Assembly (NCBI GenBank): GCA_029267975.1
Contig: JAJUHH010000039.1
Location: forward strand, 1 to 12,644
DNA from: Clostridiales bacterium
GTDB lineage: Bacteria; Bacillota; Clostridia; Lachnospirales; Lachnospiraceae
Direction of reading: 5' to 3'
DNA: 12,644 bases
Notes under the pieces: model-generated
Told to the model about the DNA's origin: nothing
Database searches by the model: none
The model's input: the letters and a program-made list of their open reading frames with translations, nothing else
Made by a program: the position numbers and the translations under genes
Shown: piece after piece, positions 1 through 5,733 of the stretch
Numbering within the stretch: the stretch's first letter is position 1
Layout: the number at the start of each line of letters is the position of its first letter

Positions 1-843
1 GATCCGGATGTTCTTTTAAATGACGAAAAGGAACTGGAGAAGTTCAAGGACACAATTAAAAAGCATGGTCTGGAGATCAGTGCACTCAGCTGCCACGGTA
101 ATATGGTACATCCCAATAAGGAGATTGCCGCTAAATTTGAGGAAGACTTTACCAAGGCGATCTTATTGGCTGAAAAACTTGGAATTTCCATCATTAACAC
201 CTTCTCCGGATGCCCCGGAGGAAGTCCGGAGGATACTATGCCCAACTGGGTAACCTGTTCCTGGCCGCCGGATTATCTTGAGGTTCTTGATTATCAGTGG
301 AATCAGGTCCTGATTCCGTATTGGAAGAAGAAAGTAGCATTTGCTAAGGAGCACGGCGTTAATAAGATTGCATTTGAAATGCATCCGGGCTTCTGTGTAT
401 ATAATACCAGCACCTTGTTAAAGCTGCGTGAAGCTGTAGGACCGGAGATCGGTGCTAACTTTGATCCCAGCCATCTCTTATGGCAGGGTATGGATCCTTG
501 TGCAAGTATCCGTGAACTTGGAAAAGCCGGAGCTATCTTCCATTTCCATGCAAAGGATACCAAGATCGATAAGTATAATACAGCAATTAACGGTGTTTTA
601 GATACCGGACACTATGGCAGTGAAGTGACTCGTTCCTGGGTATTCCGTGCTGTAGGTTACGGCAATGGTGAGGATTTCTGGAAGGCAGTTGTATCCGAGC
701 TTCGTATGGCAGGCTATGACTATGTGCTCAGTATCGAGCATGAAGACAGCCTGATGTCCGGACAGGAAGGCTTAACCAAGGCGATCAATTTCTTAAAGAA
801 TGTATTAATGTATGAGGATAGAGGCGTAATGTTCTGGGCATAG
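1..843 (+). CDS. Sugar phosphate isomerase/epimerase-like TIM barrel, 5'-truncated by window edge
   Basis: The frame is open from base 1, so the first visible ATG at 103 is internal. The 280 visible residues probably lack a few dozen N-terminal ones. The protein resembles the xylose isomerase-like / AP endonuclease 2 TIM-barrel family, which isomerises, epimerises or cleaves sugars and keto-sugars using a divalent metal. Numbering from the window edge, the candidate metal ligands fall in the usual order: Glu126 in FEMHPGF, Asp155 in NFDPSHL, His183 in FHFHAKD and Glu246 in SIEHED. No signal peptide or membrane segment is seen, so it is probably cytoplasmic. A Gfo/Idh/MocA dehydrogenase follows 124 bases downstream, and the TIM-barrel/dehydrogenase pair is then repeated. 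This suggests a shared pathway in which one enzyme oxidises a sugar and the other rearranges or cleaves the product. The substrate cannot be read from the sequence. The family call is firm; the specific reaction is unknown. Confidence 0.85.
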   Translation, partial: DPDVLLNDEKELEKFKDTIKKHGLEISALSCHGNMVHPNKEIAAKFEEDFTKAILLAEKLGISIINTFSGCPGGSPEDTMPNWVTCSWPPDYLEVLDYQWNQVLIPYWKKKVAFAKEHGVNKIAFEMHPGFCVYNTSTLLKLREAVGPEIGANFDPSHLLWQGMDPCASIRELGKAGAIFHFHAKDTKIDKYNTAINGVLDTGHYGSEVTRSWVFRAVGYGNGEDFWKAVVSELRMAGYDYVLSIEHEDSLMSGQEGLTKAINFLKNVLMYEDRGVMFWA

Positions 844-890
844 GCTTAGCATGAACAGGAGCCGAATGTGAAGCTAGTATTTCACCAAAG

Positions 891-932
891 AGAACTGTGA
901 AGTCCGCACAAAAGTGCTCACAACCTAGTTCT
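891..932 (+). other. Intergenic imperfect RNA hairpin, no U-tract
   Basis: The arms AGAACT (891-896) and AGTTCT (927-932) enclose GTGA/TCAC (897-900, 918-921) and GCAC/GTGC (906-909, 914-917) around an AAAA loop. A five-base bulge lies on each side. No run of T follows, so it is unlikely to be a normal terminator. It lies in the spacer between two genes that probably share a transcript, and could be a processing or mRNA-stability element. Function is inferred. Confidence 0.45.
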
Positions 933-967
933 TGGCAGTATTGAAAGTCAAACATGGAGGACGGAAG

Positions 968-2023
968 ATGGAAGGTTCAAACTATATGTTGGGTATTGTT
1001 GGTTTCGGCGGCATGGGCAACTGGCACAGAGAAACCATTGGTACCATTGATGGATTAGAAGTTGCAGGCATTTATGATATCAAACCGGAACGTAAGGCAT
1101 ATGCGGCAGAAGTTGGCGTTCATAGCTATGACAGTCTGGAAGAGCTCTTAAATGACAGCAGGATTGATATTGTACTTATCGCTACACCCAATGATCTGCA
1201 TAAACCAATTGCTATTCAGGCTATGCGGGCAGGTAAGAATGTAGTCAGTGAAAAGCCGGTCACCTTAAGTTCCGCTGATTTGCAGGAAATGATCCAGGTA
1301 TCAGAGGAAACAGGCAAGCTCTTCACGGTGCACCAGAATCGTCGTTGGGATGAAGATTTTTTGACTATAAAGAAAATCTATGATGAAGGACAGTTAGGAG
1401 AGCTCTACCGTATTGAATCAAGAGTGCATGGTTCCAGAGGTATTCCTGGTGACTGGCGCCAGGAGAAGGAGCATGGCGGCGGTATGGTGCTTGACTGGGG
1501 CGTACATCTACTGGATCAGATCCTGCTGATGCTGGGAAATACACCCTGCAAGACAGTTTATGCATCCTTAACCAACATCACCAATACGATGGTTGACGAT
1601 GGTTTTACGGTACACCTGGGCTTTGCAAATGGCATAGAAGTATTGGTTGAGGTCGGAACCAGCAACTTCATTTCCCTTCCCAGATGGTATGTGATCGGAC
1701 AGAACGGTACAGCGATCATTGAAGACTGGAGCTTAAAGGGTAGAATTGTACGTGCAGTCGGTAAGAATGAAGAAGATGTGGTACCGGTCCGCACCGCAGC
1801 AGGTTTGACAAAAACCATGGCACCCCGCAGGGATGATACCATCACTACCCAGGAGTTATCCGTCGTTAAAAGCGACATCAGAGATTTTTACCGTAATGTA
1901 ATGAAGGCTCTTGCAGGCGAGGAAGAGCAGCTTGTTAAATTACCGGAGGTTATGAGGGTAATGAAACTGATGGAAGCTATATTTGAATCAGCACAAAAGA
2001 AGGAAGTTATTCACTTTGAATAA
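968..2023 (+). CDS. Gfo/Idh/MocA family NAD(P)-dependent oxidoreductase (first copy)
   Basis: This 351-residue protein is a typical two-domain sugar or cyclitol dehydrogenase. The N-terminal Rossmann fold carries the dinucleotide-binding loop GIVGFGGMG (residues 9-17). The family EKP signature is at 95-97, with Lys96 as the usual catalytic lysine, and Asp176 and His180 sit in DWGVHLLD. Such enzymes oxidise or reduce a hydroxyl or keto group of a sugar, inositol or glycoside with NAD(H) or NADP(H). The ATG at 968 was chosen because GGAGG lies seven bases upstream (956-960). An in-frame TTG at 932 lacks a good Shine-Dalgarno site and would place the GGAGG inside the gene. It is flanked by TIM-barrel genes and probably cotranscribed with them. 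It resembles, without being shown to match, the 3-keto-forming glycoside dehydrogenases of gut bacteria (DgpA type). The substrate is unknown. Confidence 0.9.
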   Translation: MEGSNYMLGIVGFGGMGNWHRETIGTIDGLEVAGIYDIKPERKAYAAEVGVHSYDSLEELLNDSRIDIVLIATPNDLHKPIAIQAMRAGKNVVSEKPVTLSSADLQEMIQVSEETGKLFTVHQNRRWDEDFLTIKKIYDEGQLGELYRIESRVHGSRGIPGDWRQEKEHGGGMVLDWGVHLLDQILLMLGNTPCKTVYASLTNITNTMVDDGFTVHLGFANGIEVLVEVGTSNFISLPRWYVIGQNGTAIIEDWSLKGRIVRAVGKNEEDVVPVRTAAGLTKTMAPRRDDTITTQELSVVKSDIRDFYRNVMKALAGEEEQLVKLPEVMRVMKLMEAIFESAQKKEVIHFE

Positions 2024-2057
2024 TCAGATCATACCAGGACTATTAAGGTATCCTGAT
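2023..2057 (+). other. Intergenic imperfect RNA hairpin, no U-tract
   Basis: ATCAG (2023-2027) pairs with CTGAT (2053-2057), and ATACC (2031-2035) pairs with GGTAT (2047-2051). A small internal loop separates the two helices and an 11-base loop caps them. It starts on the last base of the preceding stop codon. No T-run follows, so it is not a classical terminator. It is the second of three such hairpins, one in each gap of the cluster. Confidence 0.4.
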
Positions 2058-2099
2058 ATGCAGATATTATAATACCCTGGATTATGAGAAAGGATCATT

Positions 2100-2861
2100 A
2101 TGAAGAATTTACCTGTAGCACTTCAGATATTTTCAATCCGTGAGGATGCAGAAAAAGATTTTGCAAAGGCAATGCGGGAAGTTAAGGACATGGGTTATGA
2201 CGGTGTGGAGCTTGCGGGCTTATATGGCCATTCTCCCGAGGAGATCAGAGATATCCTGAAAGAAGTTGGCCTGATTCCTATCAGCGCCCATGTATCCTAC
2301 CAGGAGTTTATGGAGGATATAGCGGCCACCGCTCATCGATATGCTGTGATAGGCTGCAGCTATGTGGCCATTCCTTATCTGACTGAGGATTCCCGTTATG
2401 GTACAGACAAATTTGAGGAAGTCATGAAGAATATTCCCGCAATATCGGAGGCTTGCCGTAAGGAAGGCATCACCTTACTGTATCATAATCATGATTTTGA
2501 ATTCAAAAAGACCACGGAAGGCGAATATGTACTGGATTATATGTATCGTACCTTAACAGCGGAACAGCTTCAGGTGGAGCTTGATATTTGCTGGACCAGA
2601 GTATCCGGTGAGGATCCTGCTGAGTACATGAAAAATTATGCAGGACGCTTGCCCATCGTTCACTTGAAGGACTATAAAGAAGGAACTCCCTTTGAATTCC
2701 GAGCAGTAGGTCACGGTGTTCAGGACATTCCCTCTGTTCTTGCACAGGCAATCGAGGGTGGCAGCAAGTGGGTCGTAGTAGAACAGGACAGACATACGGA
2801 GTATACAGCCCTTGAGGACGCAAGAATCAGCAAGGAATATCTTAAGTCTCTTGGGTGGTAG
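2100..2861 (+). CDS. Sugar phosphate isomerase/epimerase family TIM barrel (second copy)
   Basis: This complete 253-residue protein belongs to the xylose isomerase-like TIM-barrel superfamily, here of the short IolE/IolI-like type. The barrel starts at VALQIFSIR (residues 6-14), followed by GVEL with Glu37 and the YHNHDFEF motif (128-135). VELDICW (159-165) carries Glu160 and Asp162, IVHLKD (186-191) has His188, and VVVEQD (225-230) has Glu228. These acidic and histidine residues are the expected metal and substrate ligands. The start ATG follows AGAAAGGA at 2087-2094. The protein differs clearly from the first TIM barrel of the cluster, so the two are probably different steps rather than a recent duplication. 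It lies between two Gfo/Idh/MocA genes. It could be an inosose- or keto-sugar isomerase, epimerase or dehydratase; the sequence does not decide. Confidence 0.88.
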   Translation: MKNLPVALQIFSIREDAEKDFAKAMREVKDMGYDGVELAGLYGHSPEEIRDILKEVGLIPISAHVSYQEFMEDIAATAHRYAVIGCSYVAIPYLTEDSRYGTDKFEEVMKNIPAISEACRKEGITLLYHNHDFEFKKTTEGEYVLDYMYRTLTAEQLQVELDICWTRVSGEDPAEYMKNYAGRLPIVHLKDYKEGTPFEFRAVGHGVQDIPSVLAQAIEGGSKWVVVEQDRHTEYTALEDARISKEYLKSLGW

Positions 2862-2869
2862 TATAGATC

Positions 2870-2890
2870 GCAGGTGGGAAATCTACCTGC
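2870..2890 (+). other. Intergenic RNA hairpin, no U-tract
   Basis: GCAGGTGGG (2870-2878) pairs with TCTACCTGC (2882-2890) around an AAA loop. Seven pairs are Watson-Crick and two are G-U. TAGAT (2864-2868) and ATCTA (2881-2885) offer a competing alternative. The bases that follow are A-rich rather than T-rich, so termination is unlikely. It sits 16 bases before the GGAGG of the next gene and could influence mRNA processing or translation there. Confidence 0.5.
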
Positions 2891-2919
2891 AAACACATGA
2901 ATTAGCGGAGGAATGAGTA

Positions 2920-3996
2920 ATGAGAAAGGTAAAGGTCGGAATTGTAGGCTGCGGCGGTATTGCAAATGGAAAGCATTTACCTGCAATTCAGAAAAATGGT
3001 AATTTTGAGATTGTTGCATTTTGTGATATCATTAAGGAAAGAGCAGAAGAAGCCAAGCAGAAATATGGTACACCGGATGCACGTGTTTACACAGACTATA
3101 ATGAACTGGTGAAGGAAGACATTGAGGCTGTCTATGTATTAACACCCAATAAGTCTCATTCCATAATATCTGTTGCTGCGATGAAGGCCGGTAAGCATGT
3201 TATGTGCGAAAAGCCTATGGCAAAATCATATGCGGACGCAAAATTAATGCTGGATACCGCGAAGGAAACCGGCAAGCTTCTGACCATTGGTTATCAGAAC
3301 CGTTATCGTCAGGATTCCAAATATTTAAAGAGAGCCTGCGAGAATGGAGATATGGGTGAGATCTATTATGCTAAGGCTCATGCCATCAGAAGACGTGCAG
3401 TTCCTACCTGGGGTGTATTCTTAAATGAAGAAGAGCAGGGTGGCGGTCCCTTAATCGATATCGGAACCCATGCACTGGATCTGACACTTTGGATGATGGA
3501 TAATTATGAGCCGGAGTCAGTTACAGGTTCTGTATACCGTAAGCTTGCTGATCAGACCGAGCAGGGCAATGCTTTTGGTGAGTGGGATCCCAAGGAATTT
3601 ACCGTTGAAGATTCAGCCTTTGGCTTTATCAAGATGAAGAATGGTGCTACAATTCATCTGGAGTCCTCCTGGGCATTGAACTCCCTTGAGGTGGATGAGG
3701 CAAAAACAAGCCTTTGCGGAACCAAGGCAGGTGCGGATATGAAGGACGGCCTTCGCATTAACCGCGTTCAGTATAATAAGCAGATTGTAGAAAAGCCTGA
3801 TTTAAAATCCGGTGGCGTTGCTTTCTACTCAGGAAAGAGCGAAGAAGCTCAGGATATTGAGCAGCAGATTTTCTATGATGCAATTGTTAACGGCAAAGAC
3901 CTGGTGGTTAAGCCGGAACAGGCAATCGTTGTTACCAGAATTCTGGAAGCAATTTATGAATCTGCACGTACCGGTAAGACAGTTTATTTTGATTAA
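2920..3996 (+). CDS. Gfo/Idh/MocA family NAD(P)-dependent oxidoreductase (second copy)
   Basis: This 358-residue sugar dehydrogenase has an N-terminal Rossmann loop GIVGCGGIA (residues 7-15). CEKPMAK spans 96-102 with the catalytic Lys98, and LIDIGTHALD (178-187) carries Asp180 and His184. Its C-terminal half is the usual alpha/beta substrate domain. GGAGG at 2907-2911 lies eight bases before the ATG. It shares the architecture of the dehydrogenase at 968-2023 but differs widely in sequence, so the two probably act on different substrates or at different carbons. It is the last gene of the run, with a strong intrinsic terminator about 110 bases downstream. A pair of such enzymes could perform oxidation at the start and reduction at the end of a pathway that inverts or cleaves a sugar through a keto form. 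That role is inferred. Confidence 0.9.
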   Translation: MRKVKVGIVGCGGIANGKHLPAIQKNGNFEIVAFCDIIKERAEEAKQKYGTPDARVYTDYNELVKEDIEAVYVLTPNKSHSIISVAAMKAGKHVMCEKPMAKSYADAKLMLDTAKETGKLLTIGYQNRYRQDSKYLKRACENGDMGEIYYAKAHAIRRRAVPTWGVFLNEEEQGGGPLIDIGTHALDLTLWMMDNYEPESVTGSVYRKLADQTEQGNAFGEWDPKEFTVEDSAFGFIKMKNGATIHLESSWALNSLEVDEAKTSLCGTKAGADMKDGLRINRVQYNKQIVEKPDLKSGGVAFYSGKSEEAQDIEQQIFYDAIVNGKDLVVKPEQAIVVTRILEAIYESARTGKTVYFD

Positions 3997-4046
3997 TAAC
4001 AATAGCAGTTTATAGAGGATAGATAGCTTTAGAATGAGCAGATACC

Positions 4047-4097
4047 TTTATAAAGAATAATGGCTTTATAAATGCGCTTATTTTATAAGGAATAATG
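4047..4097 (+). repeat. Short direct repeat with a hairpin, downstream of the sugar cluster
   Basis: TTTATAAAGAATAATG (4047-4062) recurs as TTTATAAGGAATAATG (4082-4097), matching at 15 of 16 bases and offset by 35. The first copy also forms a hairpin, TTTATAAAG (4047-4055) with CTTTATAAA (4064-4072). The stretch is non-coding and lies just before the terminator. Its role is unknown; it may be a local duplication. Confidence 0.4.
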
Positions 4098-4106
4098 AAA
4101 TGTATC

Positions 4107-4147
4107 AGGGGCATCGCAGATGGAGTAAATGCGATGCCCCTTTCATT
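4107..4147 (+). terminator. Intrinsic terminator of the four-gene sugar cluster
   Basis: A 12-pair perfect stem joins AGGGGCATCGCA (4107-4118) to TGCGATGCCCCT (4130-4141), with an 11-base loop. It is followed by a T-rich but interrupted tail, TTTCATTCTT. AATGAAA (4094-4100) is complementary to the tail TTTCATT (4141-4147), so the helix could extend across a bulge. The stem alone supports a terminator; the tail is weaker than usual. Confidence 0.8.
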
Positions 4148-4244
4148 CTTAGTTTGGCTTATTTTTGGATTTTCTCCTTTAAATAATTAATATTTGATAT
4201 ACTTATTCTTTAAGAAGGGTGTGGATTTTTTACTTTAGTGGTTG

Positions 4245-4271
4245 TATAATCTTCTTCGTATGAGCGAAGAA
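4245..4271 (+). promoter_or_regulatory. Candidate queA -10 element followed by a 7-6-7 inverted repeat
   Basis: TATAAT at 4245-4250 is a perfect -10 hexamer, but the -35 position 17 bases upstream (TGGATT, 4222-4227) is poor. TTCTTCG (4252-4258) and CGAAGAA (4265-4271) form a perfect inverted repeat starting one base after the -10. It would cover the likely transcription start near 4257. It could be a repressor operator or a hairpin at the very 5' end of the queA message. Both readings are inferred from position. Confidence 0.4.
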
Positions 4272-4315
4272 TGCTATGATTAAGATAGAAAATGGAGAAT
4301 GCAAAGGAGAGTAAT

Positions 4316-5371
4316 TTGAAAACACAGGATTTTTATTATCATTTGCCGGAGGAATTAATTGCTCAGGATCCCTTAGAGGATCGATCCGGATCCAGGCTTT
4401 TAGTTCTTAATAAAGAAAGCGGTGCAATGGAACATAGAATATTCAGGGATATTACCAAGTATCTTCGTAAGGGGGATTGTCTGGTCATCAATAATACCAA
4501 GGTGATCCCTGCCAGACTCATAGGTGAGAAGATCCATGAACGGCAGGAGGAAGCAAATCAGGAAACCCATGGGGCCAAGATAGAGCTGCTTTTGCTTAAG
4601 CGTAAGGAAAATGATGTCTGGGAGACTCTGGTAAAACCGGGAAAGAAGGCAAGACCCGGTACTAAGATTAGCTTTGGAAGTGGAATACTGACTGCTGAGG
4701 TCTTAGACATTATTGAAGAAGGAAACCGCCTTGTTCAGTTTCATTATCAGGGAATCTTCGAGGAGATTCTAGATCAGTTGGGGCAGATGCCCCTACCGCC
4801 TTATATTACCCATGAACTTGCTGATAAGAACAGATATCAGACCGTATATGCCAAATACGAAGGGTCAGCAGCAGCTCCTACGGCAGGGCTGCATTTTACA
4901 AAAGAGCTATTGGCTGAGATCGAAGCAATGGGAATACCCATTGCCAATGTTACCCTTCATGTGGGTCTGGGTACCTTCCGCCCGGTAAAGGTGGAAAATG
5001 TATTGGAGCACCATATGCACTCCGAGTTCTATCAGGTAACGGAGGAGGCGGCTGCAATTATCAATGAGACCAGGGAAAAGGGCGGCAGGGTAATCTGCGT
5101 GGGAACCACCAGCTGCCGTACTGTGGAATCTGCATCGGATGAAAACGGAAGACTGCATGCGGGAAGTGGGGACACCTCCATCTTTATCTACCCTGGGTAT
5201 CGCTTTAAGGTAATGGATGCCTTGATTACGAATTTTCACCTTCCGGAATCCACCCTAATGATGCTGGTATCTGCTTTGGCAGGAAGAGATCATATCATGG
5301 CTGCCTATGAGGAGGCGGTAAGACAGCGCTATCGTTTCTTTAGCTTTGGGGACGCTATGTTTATCCAATAA
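4316..5371 (+). CDS. queA: S-adenosylmethionine:tRNA ribosyltransferase-isomerase QueA (TTG start)
   Basis: QueA transfers and isomerises the ribosyl group of S-adenosylmethionine onto 7-aminomethyl-7-deazaguanine at the wobble position of GUN-anticodon tRNAs, giving epoxyqueuosine. Family signatures are plain: LPEELIAQ near the N-terminus, SRLLVL, INNTKVIPARL, PTAGLHFT (188-195), TLHVGLGTFRPV (213-224), GTTSCRTVES (263-272) and TNFHLPEST (305-313). The length of 351 residues fits the family. The TTG at 4316 is preferred because AAAGGAG (4303-4309) sits six bases upstream and the protein then begins MKTQDFYYHLPEEL, as QueA proteins usually do. An in-frame ATG at 4292 has no Shine-Dalgarno site and would add eight untypical residues. 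A hydrophilic stretch around 75-86 is slightly longer than in common homologues. No tgt or other queuosine gene is adjacent here. Confidence 0.95.
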   Translation: MKTQDFYYHLPEELIAQDPLEDRSGSRLLVLNKESGAMEHRIFRDITKYLRKGDCLVINNTKVIPARLIGEKIHERQEEANQETHGAKIELLLLKRKENDVWETLVKPGKKARPGTKISFGSGILTAEVLDIIEEGNRLVQFHYQGIFEEILDQLGQMPLPPYITHELADKNRYQTVYAKYEGSAAAPTAGLHFTKELLAEIEAMGIPIANVTLHVGLGTFRPVKVENVLEHHMHSEFYQVTEEAAAIINETREKGGRVICVGTTSCRTVESASDENGRLHAGSGDTSIFIYPGYRFKVMDALITNFHLPESTLMMLVSALAGRDHIMAAYEEAVRQRYRFFSFGDAMFIQ

Positions 5372-5448
5372 AGAGTGGGTCACCATATTGACGGAAAATG
5401 CATATTTATAGATATATAATTTATAAAAAAAATACAAATTTAATAAAT

Positions 5449-5479
5449 TTCTATTTTTTTATTGAAATAAAAAATAGAA
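5449..5479. repeat. AT-rich perfect inverted repeat after queA
   Basis: TTCTATTTTTT (5449-5459) is the exact reverse complement of AAAAAATAGAA (5469-5479), with nine bases between. The left arm is rich in T and the right arm in A. It could end queA transcription weakly or form a cruciform-like site upstream of the transporter. It overlaps the -35 of the candidate promoter at 5462-5490. Confidence 0.45.
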
Positions 5480-5490
5480 TGTGGTAAACT
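5462..5490 (+). promoter_or_regulatory. Candidate promoter for the ammonium transporter leader
   Basis: TTGAAA (5462-5467) and TAAACT (5485-5490) are separated by exactly 17 bases. Transcription would start near 5497, producing a leader of about 235 bases that contains both terminators described below. The -10 matches consensus at only four of six positions, so the assignment is tentative. Confidence 0.4.
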
Positions 5491-5514
5491 CACGTTATTA
5501 AAATCCGTGGCGAA

Positions 5515-5551
5515 GAAGTCAAAGCAGTAATGTTTTGGCTTCTTTTTTTTT
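5515..5551 (+). terminator. First intrinsic terminator in the ammonium transporter leader
   Basis: GAAGTCAAAGCA (5515-5526) pairs along all 12 bases (two G-U pairs) with TGTTTTGGCTTC (5531-5542). The loop is GTAA, a GNRA tetraloop. Nine T residues follow at 5543-5551. This is a textbook terminator, standing 144 bases after queA and about 180 bases before the transporter. It may end queA read-through, or act as an attenuator if transcription starts near 5497. Confidence 0.85.
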
Positions 5552-5615
5552 ATATTAATATTTCATATAAGAGATCTATCGTACTACTTTAATCTAACAT
5601 CTATTATAGCTTGAC

Positions 5616-5652
5616 AGCGAGGTCAAAGTTTTCTGCTTTGATCTCGCTTTTT
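5616..5652 (+). terminator. Second intrinsic terminator in the ammonium transporter leader
   Basis: AGCGAGGTCAAAG (5616-5628) pairs along 13 bases (one G-U pair) with CTTTGATCTCGCT (5636-5648) around a seven-base loop. Four more T residues follow, making a short U-tail. The left arm shares GTCAAAG with the first terminator. Because it lies only about 80 bases before the start codon, some antitermination or an internal start is needed for the transporter to be expressed. The antiterminating factor is not visible here. Confidence 0.8.
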
Positions 5653-5733
5653 CAATGAAAGGAGATAACTGGGGTCTGATATTCATAGTGACCCTTGATA
5701 TATTAATAAAATAAGAAAACAGGAGGGAAATGT

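Noticed and set aside
20..253. Overlapping open frames on both strands inside the large genes
   Set aside because: They lack ribosome sites and recognisable domains, and mirror well-supported genes in other frames.
932..967. Upstream TTG start for the first dehydrogenase
   Set aside because: It overlaps the intergenic hairpin, has no good ribosome site, and the GGAGG at 956-960 serves the ATG at 968.
4292..4315. ATG start for queA
   Set aside because: No ribosome site precedes it, while AAAGGAG lies inside this stretch at the right distance from the TTG at 4316, where QueA homologues begin.
5478..5551. ANTAR-type two-hairpin antitermination target before the ammonium transporter
   Set aside because: The expected six-base loops with A at position 1 and G at position 4 are not found in any hairpin of the leader.
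5655..5714. A 19-codon open frame between the second terminator and the transporter, as a leader peptide
   Set aside because: It has no Shine-Dalgarno site because its start directly follows the terminator tail, and its codons show no regulatory run of one amino acid.
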